This document shows, one piece after another, positions 5,605 to 9,928 of a DNA stretch of 9,928 nucleotides. Source of the stretch: Ignavibacteriota bacterium (GTDB lineage Bacteria; Bacteroidota; Ignavibacteria; UBA10030; UBA6906); the NCBI GenBank assembly GCA_016209805.1, contig JACQVJ010000074.1, positions 1 through 9,928 on the forward strand. Reading direction: 5' to 3'. The notes beneath the pieces are model-generated. The model saw nothing but the letters and a program-made list of their open reading frames with translations. It had not been told where the DNA came from and did not search any database. The translations under genes and the position numbers were made by a program. How positions within the stretch are numbered: the first letter of the stretch is position 1; every line of letters begins with the position of its first letter.

Positions 5605-7449
5605 ATGGCAAAAACAACAAAAACTCTTGATGACGTCACCATCCGATTCGCAGGCGATTCGGGCGACGGCATGCAACTCACCGGCACGCAGTTTACCAAC
5701 ACAGCAGCAGTCCTCGGCAACGATCTGAGTACCCTTCCCGATTTCCCGGCGGAGATCCGCGCACCTGCCGGCACTACGTACGGAGTGAGTGGCTTTCAGA
5801 TTCACTTCGGCAGCACAGACATCCTCACTCCGGGCGACACATGTGACGTGCTTGTGGCGATGAATCCGGCAGCATTGATCACCAATATCAAGATGCTCCG
5901 TGATGGCGGTACCATCATCGTCAACACGGATGCATTCACCGATAAGAACATCAAGATGGCGGGATACCAGGCAAATCCATTGGACGATGGATCGCTGAGT
6001 CGATATCAGGTGCATCAGGTCCAGATTAGCAAGCTGACTGGCAACGCGCTCGCCGATATGAACCTCTCCACAAAGTTCATCGACAAGACGAAGAATTTCT
6101 TTGCGCTTGGCATGATGTACTGGATGTACAATCGCCCCCTTGATCAGTCGATCAAGTTCATCGAGCAGAAGTTCGGTGCGAAAGATCCTCAGGTAGCCGA
6201 GGCGAACCTTCGCGTTCTCAAGGCAGGATTTAACTACGGGGATACAACGGAGATCTTCACAACACGCTACGAGGTGAGACCGGCGAAGCTTCCGCCAGGT
6301 CGGTATCGCAACATCATGGGCAACACCGCCACGGCTATTGGGCTTGCGGCCGCGGCGCAGAAAGCCGGGCTTCGGTTGTTTCTTGGCAGCTATCCCATCA
6401 CTCCCGCCAGTGACATTCTTCATGAGCTGTCGCAACTCAAACACTATGGTGTCAAAACGTTCCAGGCTGAAGATGAAATCGCCGCCATCTGCGCGGCAAT
6501 CGGAGCGTCGTACGCCGGCTCAATCGGCGTTACATCCACAAGCGGTCCCGGACTTGCCCTCAAGAGTGAAGCACTCAATCTTGCCGTCATGCTTGAGCTC
6601 CCGATTGTTGTTATTGATGTTCAACGTGGCGGACCGAGTACAGGACTGCCGACCAAAACCGAGCAGGCGGATTTGCTGCAGGCGATGTACGGACGCAACA
6701 GCGAATCGCCCGTGTGCGTGCTCGCTGCATCAACTCCGGGCGATTGCTTTGCGACGGCCTATGAAGCCATACGCGTCGCAATCAAGTACATGACACCGGT
6801 CGTTGTGTTGACAGACGGTTATCTCGCAAACGGCGCGGAGCCATGGATGATCCCGGACGTATCCGACCTTCCTTCGATTCCGGTGGAGTTCGCCAGAGAC
6901 CCGGCCACATTCAAACCATACGCTCGCAACGAAGAAACGCTCGCTCGTCCGTGGGCCATTCCCGGAACCCCCGGTCTCGAACACCGTATCGGCGGCCTGG
7001 AGAAGGAACACATCACCGGCAACATCAGCTACGACCCGGACAACCACGACTTCATGGTAAAGATGCGTGCAGCAAAGGTGGAGCGCATTGCCAACGACAT
7101 TCCGCTCCAAACAGTGGAAGGCGATCCGGAAGGAGACCTTCTGGTCGTCGGCTGGGGAAGTACGTATGGATCGATCAAGAGCGCAGTCAATGCCGTCAGA
7201 GCACGGGGCACGTCTGTCTCACAACTCCATCTGCGCCACATCAATCCCTTCCCGCGGAATCTAGGAGAGATCCTTTACAAGTTCAAGAATATTCTTGTTC
7301 CCGAGATCAACAACGGACAGCTCATCAAAGTGCTGCGCTCGAAGTATCTTGTCCCTGCTGTCGGTTTCAATGTTATCAAGGGACTTCCTTTGCAATCCGA
7401 TGAAATTGAAGAAAAAATTCTTTCTATGATTGGAGGCGATCATGCCTGA
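5605..7449 (+). CDS. korA: 2-oxoacid:ferredoxin oxidoreductase, fused gamma-alpha subunit
   Basis: With KorB this subunit oxidatively decarboxylates a 2-oxoacid (most likely 2-oxoglutarate) with CoA and reduces ferredoxin, or runs in reverse to fix CO2. At 614 residues it fits the two-subunit type. The N-terminal gamma domain (about 12-200) starts with IRFAGDSGDGMQLTG. The alpha domain follows from about 236 with the family motif YPITP at 263-267, the QAEDEIAA segment at 287-294 (E289 is a candidate TPP-activating acid), QRGGPSTGLPTKTEQADL from 340, and VLTDGYLANGAEPW. A C-terminal transketolase-like domain holds LLVVGWGSTYGS and INPFPRN. I prefer ATG 5605, with AGGTGA 11 nt upstream. GTG 5590 would add five residues but overlaps that ribosome site. 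Its stop overlaps korB by 8 bp. Exact substrate preference is inference. Confidence 0.92.
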   Translation: MAKTTKTLDDVTIRFAGDSGDGMQLTGTQFTNTAAVLGNDLSTLPDFPAEIRAPAGTTYGVSGFQIHFGSTDILTPGDTCDVLVAMNPAALITNIKMLRDGGTIIVNTDAFTDKNIKMAGYQANPLDDGSLSRYQVHQVQISKLTGNALADMNLSTKFIDKTKNFFALGMMYWMYNRPLDQSIKFIEQKFGAKDPQVAEANLRVLKAGFNYGDTTEIFTTRYEVRPAKLPPGRYRNIMGNTATAIGLAAAAQKAGLRLFLGSYPITPASDILHELSQLKHYGVKTFQAEDEIAAICAAIGASYAGSIGVTSTSGPGLALKSEALNLAVMLELPIVVIDVQRGGPSTGLPTKTEQADLLQAMYGRNSESPVCVLAASTPGDCFATAYEAIRVAIKYMTPVVVLTDGYLANGAEPWMIPDVSDLPSIPVEFARDPATFKPYARNEETLARPWAIPGTPGLEHRIGGLEKEHITGNISYDPDNHDFMVKMRAAKVERIANDIPLQTVEGDPEGDLLVVGWGSTYGSIKSAVNAVRARGTSVSQLHLRHINPFPRNLGEILYKFKNILVPEINNGQLIKVLRSKYLVPAVGFNVIKGLPLQSDEIEEKILSMIGGDHA

Positions 7450-8467
7450 GGTAATGGAGAAAGACGTAAAGCTCACTGTTAAAGATTTTCAGTCCGATCA
7501 GGACATCCGCTGGTGTCCTGGATGCGGAGACTATTCGATTCTTGCGCAGGTGCAGCGGGTATTTCCGGAGTTCACACACAAGAAGGAGAACTACGTTTCC
7601 ATTTCAGGAATCGGCTGCTCAAGTCGATTCCCCTACTACATGGATATCTTCGGCGTGCACGGCATTCACGGTCGTGCACCTGCAATTGCTTCGGGCGTGA
7701 AAATGGCGAACCCGAAGCTTGATGTGTGGGTCGCAACCGGCGATGGTGACGGACTCAGTATCGGGGGGAACCACATGATCCACATGCTGAGACGCAATCT
7801 CGATATCAAAGTTCTCCTCTTCAACAACCAGATTTACGGATTGACGAAAGGCCAGTACTCCCCCACTTCTGTCCTTGGTCAGGTGACGAAATCGACTCCC
7901 CACGGTGTCATCGACAGCCCGTTCATCCCGGTGTCGCTCGCACTCGGTGCTGGAGCAACCCTCGTCGCACGGACGATGGATCGAGACCCGAAGCATATGC
8001 AGGAGATGGTTCGGCGGGCTGAGAAGCACAAAGGGACTGCGTTTCTGGAGATCTACCAGAACTGTAACGTGTTCAACGATGGTGCGTTCTTTACGTTCAC
8101 GGAGAAGGAAACCCGCGACGACCACATTGTCTACCTTGAGCACGGCAAACCTCTCGTCTTTGGGAAGCAGAAGGACAAGGGAATTCGCCTGAATGGTTTC
8201 ACACCCGAATCCGTGAACATCAACACCGGAAAATATTCGGCGAGCGATCTCCTTGTTCACAACGAAAACGATTCAACGCTTGCCTTCATTCTGGCCAACA
8301 TGATTCACAATCCACAGCTCCCGCGTGCGATGGGAGTATTCCTGTGCGACGAACGGGCAACGTACGAAGATGAGCTGGAGAATCAGATCGCCAGGGTAAA
8401 AAGCAAGAAAGGTGAAGGAGACCTGCAGCAACTCCTCGATGGGGATGAAACGTGGGTGATACAGTAG
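7442..8467 (+). CDS. korB: 2-oxoacid:ferredoxin oxidoreductase beta subunit
   Basis: The 341-residue beta subunit holds thiamine diphosphate and the catalytic [4Fe-4S] cluster. The TPP/Mg motif is GDGDGLSIGGNH (100-111), followed by FNNQIYGLTKGQYSPTS. Four cysteines stand where cluster ligands are found in two-subunit archaeal homologues: C25 and C28 (WCPGCGD), C59 (GIGCSSR) and C208 (YQNCNVFND). No extra ferredoxin domain or delta subunit is present, so electrons should pass from this single cluster to free ferredoxin. The start is ATG 7442, 5 nt after GGAGG, inside the last codons of korA; a TTG at 7430 precedes the ribosome site and is rejected. The 8-bp overlap points to translational coupling and 1:1 subunit supply. 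The C-terminal residues about 255-341 are the usual extension of KorB. Confidence 0.94.
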   Translation: MPEVMEKDVKLTVKDFQSDQDIRWCPGCGDYSILAQVQRVFPEFTHKKENYVSISGIGCSSRFPYYMDIFGVHGIHGRAPAIASGVKMANPKLDVWVATGDGDGLSIGGNHMIHMLRRNLDIKVLLFNNQIYGLTKGQYSPTSVLGQVTKSTPHGVIDSPFIPVSLALGAGATLVARTMDRDPKHMQEMVRRAEKHKGTAFLEIYQNCNVFNDGAFFTFTEKETRDDHIVYLEHGKPLVFGKQKDKGIRLNGFTPESVNINTGKYSASDLLVHNENDSTLAFILANMIHNPQLPRAMGVFLCDERATYEDELENQIARVKSKKGEGDLQQLLDGDETWVIQ

Positions 8468-8502
8468 TGAGTTTCGAGTTTTGAGTTTCAAGTTTCGAGT
8501 TC
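8468..8502 (+). repeat. Heptanucleotide tandem array, consensus YGAGTTT
   Basis: Starting on the base after the korB stop, five 7-bp units follow one another in exact register. Units 1 and 3 are identical TGAGTTT, unit 2 is CGAGTTT, unit 4 differs by one base (CAAGTTT) and unit 5 by its last base (CGAGTTC). A sixth, decayed unit may follow at 8503-8509. The array ends just before the terminator stem. It is non-coding. Slippage or an interspersed heptamer-repeat family could produce it. Confidence 0.7.
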
Positions 8503-8510
8503 AAAGTGTA

Positions 8511-8545
8511 AAAGGCTCTTGTCAATGCAGGAGCCTTTGTTGTTT
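8511..8545 (+). terminator. Rho-independent terminator of korAB
   Basis: AAAGGCTC (8511-8518) pairs perfectly with GAGCCTTT (8531-8538) around a 12-nt loop, followed by the T-rich GTTGTTT (8539-8545). It lies 43 nt after the korB stop and upstream of the next gene's promoter candidate. This is the only fully typical intrinsic terminator in the window. Confidence 0.82.
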
Positions 8546-8562
8546 GGGCTATACACCGCGTC

Positions 8563-8591
8563 TTGCTTTCCCTTCAATTCTTTGTTATGTT
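8563..8591 (+). promoter_or_regulatory. Candidate promoter for the FG-GAP repeat gene
   Basis: TTGCTT (8563-8568), a 17-nt spacer and TATGTT (8586-8591) lie between the korAB terminator and the next gene. The leader would be about 45 nt. The preceding terminator makes an independent promoter here necessary, which raises the weight of an otherwise modest match. Confidence 0.35.
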
Positions 8592-8642
8592 CCTGTTGAG
8601 TGATTCAGGTTCTCCCGCCTGAGTTATTGCATAGGAGGCTGT

Positions 8643-9928
8643 ATGCACAAGGCTATCCGCTCTCTGGTCTTCTTGATCGCAATGCTCTTCTCTGATTTGT
8701 CACGCGCCGGATCATGTGACTCCACATTCGTGATGGGACTGCGGGCAACGATACCGCGGTTGAGCATTGTTGGTGGTTTTGCCGATGTGAACTACAATGG
8801 GAAGCTGGACATCGTCGGACGGTCGGATACGATTGCAGGGCCATTCCACGTTCGCTATCTCTCGGTGTTTGAGCGGGACAGCGGATTTAGTTGGCGAGAG
8901 ATTCACAAAGGGAACGGCAATCACTTTCCCAACTGGGTTGGGGACAGCGACCACGACGGACTGGTTGAGGTGTTCATGCGCAATCCCTCTATTGACAGAC
9001 TTGATCTCTGGGAGAGTATCGACAGCACACGGCTTCCTCTGCCGCCCATCGACCCCTGGCAGCAGGATTCCTTGGGAAGGATCATCTGGTCGTATTCGAT
9101 GGGAGGGCTTGGCGGTGATGCGCAATCCCCTTTTGTTGGAGACGTTGATGGCAATGGAAGAGCGGAGTTTATTTTTTACGCAGGCGACTCCGTAGGACCA
9201 ACCTTTGACGTCTGGGAAATTCCTGCCAATAACACGTTCCGCCGATTTGCTGGCGTACGAAGATTAACAAGCCAGTGGGGCAGTGTAATCGTAGGCAATT
9301 TTGATGACGATGGTTATCCGGAGTTCGCTTCCGGCAGTCAATCAGGCAATGTGTACATCTATGAATATCAACCGCCTGATTCGTTTGCGCTGCGGCAAGT
9401 ACTTCCGGCCGGTGCTGCATACCATGGAACGCTACTCCACGATGTGAATCGCAACGGTCGCGAGGAGTTTGTCTATGGTTTAGGAATCCCCTGGATGGAT
9501 TTCCAATTGTACACCATGTTTGAAGCAACAGGCAACAATCAGTATGCAGTGATCTGGAGGGATACCGTGTACGAGTTTCCCCTCGGCTTGCCAGTGTTTC
9601 GGGCAGGTGATCTCGATGGTGACGGTGTTGAGGAGTTGGTGGTATACACCGACGTGGCATTACGTGCCTATAAGTGGTATCCGCAAACGGGATTTCGATG
9701 CGTTTGGCGAAGACATGGGGGAAATGAAAACTTTCGCGTATTTGATTCGGACAACAATGGAAAATCAGAAATCTGGGTTGGGAACGAACCAACGTATGTG
9801 TACGAGTTTGACGGCCTGACATCTGTGGGAAGAGAAGAATCGGCACCCTCGAAAACTCTTGCGCTTTCTCAAAACTATCCCAACCCGTTCAATGCTCGGA
9901 CGCGCATCAGGTTTGCACTCCCCAGACA
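8643..9928 (+). CDS. Secreted FG-GAP/VCBS seven-repeat protein with T9SS sorting domain, 3'-truncated
   Basis: The frame is open from ATG 8643 to the window end with no stop: 428 full codons. AGGAGG (8633-8638) lies 4 nt before the ATG. Residues 1-22 form a signal peptide (MHKAIR, a hydrophobic core LVFLIAMLF, then SRA before GS); C25 makes a lipoprotein a less likely alternative. Seven D-x-D/N-x-D/N-G loops begin at residues 48, 101, 167, 219, 267, 323 and 368 (for example DVDGNG, DLDGDG, DSDNNG), each followed by an acidic residue and hydrophobic strand. This is the integrin-like FG-GAP pattern, with Ca2+-binding loops, and predicts a seven-bladed propeller. LALSQNYPNPFNARTRIRF near residues 406-424 begins a T9SS type A sorting domain that continues outside. 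It is probably a cell-surface or released protein; ligand unknown. Its own promoter and the upstream terminator separate it from korAB. Confidence 0.88.
   Translation, partial: MHKAIRSLVFLIAMLFSDLSRAGSCDSTFVMGLRATIPRLSIVGGFADVNYNGKLDIVGRSDTIAGPFHVRYLSVFERDSGFSWREIHKGNGNHFPNWVGDSDHDGLVEVFMRNPSIDRLDLWESIDSTRLPLPPIDPWQQDSLGRIIWSYSMGGLGGDAQSPFVGDVDGNGRAEFIFYAGDSVGPTFDVWEIPANNTFRRFAGVRRLTSQWGSVIVGNFDDDGYPEFASGSQSGNVYIYEYQPPDSFALRQVLPAGAAYHGTLLHDVNRNGREEFVYGLGIPWMDFQLYTMFEATGNNQYAVIWRDTVYEFPLGLPVFRAGDLDGDGVEELVVYTDVALRAYKWYPQTGFRCVWRRHGGNENFRVFDSDNNGKSEIWVGNEPTYVYEFDGLTSVGREESAPSKTLALSQNYPNPFNARTRIRFALPR

Noticed and set aside
8468..8502. Possible CRISPR array
   Set aside because: Units are 7 bp and directly abutting, with no spacers and no cas genes nearby; it is a simple tandem repeat.
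8286..8525. Minus-strand ORF encoding a peptide with repeated NSKLETQ-like units
   Set aside because: The peptide repeat is the translation of the heptamer DNA array after korB. Such peptides are typical artefacts of this repeat.
9169..9846. Minus-strand 225-residue ORF at the right end
   Set aside because: It is antisense to the open FG-GAP gene. The translation is full of Arg, His, Thr and Cys without repeats or domains, while the + strand frame carries regular motifs.
1..9928. A new defence, mobile or biosynthetic gene system
   Set aside because: Apart from one Uma2 gene and two exported propeller proteins, every gene is a recognisable housekeeping gene, with no transposase, integrase, toxin-antitoxin, phage or retron-like signal.

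Overview
The window is a bacterial chromosome segment of moderate GC content. It most likely comes from the Bacteroidota/Chlorobiota/Ignavibacteriota (FCB) group. The main reason is that the two secreted proteins at the window edges carry type IX secretion (T9SS) type A C-terminal sorting domains with the QNYPNPF signature, which is largely confined to that group. The two-subunit KorAB enzyme, the Uma2 protein and weak or absent Shine-Dalgarno sites at some starts are compatible with this. Placement below phylum-group level is inference.

Layout, left to right. (1) Bases 1-947 (+): the 3' end of a secreted Asp-box/beta-propeller-like T9SS cargo gene. (2) Bases 1048-1593 (-): a solitary Uma2-family PD-(D/E)XK nuclease-like gene, convergent with the first gene, with an imperfect hairpin between them. 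(3) Bases 1843-5421 (+): a housekeeping block, prs - rplY/ctc - pth - rpsF - rpsR - rplI. It supplies PRPP, rescues peptidyl-tRNA, and makes four ribosomal proteins (L25, S6, S18, L9). Gaps are short (15-44 nt) except for a 139-nt leader with two hairpins before rpsF. (4) Bases 5605-8467 (+): korA-korB, translationally coupled by an 8-bp overlap, encoding a two-subunit 2-oxoacid:ferredoxin oxidoreductase. The pair has its own candidate promoter and is followed by a 7-bp tandem repeat array and a rho-independent terminator. (5) Bases 8643-9928 (+): a second secreted protein that runs off the right edge, with a signal peptide, seven FG-GAP/VCBS-type D-x-D-x-D/N-G loops (likely a seven-bladed propeller) and the start of a T9SS sorting domain.

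Functionally this is a core translation and nucleotide cluster plus a central-carbon redox enzyme, bracketed by two cell-surface or exported propeller proteins. I see no CRISPR array, tRNA, rRNA, insertion sequence, phage gene, or defence or biosynthetic operon. I do not think the window contains a new multi-gene system. The points most worth a second look are the open FG-GAP gene at the right edge, the heptamer array beside korB, the structured rpsF leader, and the palindrome replacing a Shine-Dalgarno site before prs. No gene-free stretch exceeds 300 bases. The longest is 1594-1842 (249 nt), which holds weak candidate promoters for the divergent Uma2 and prs genes.
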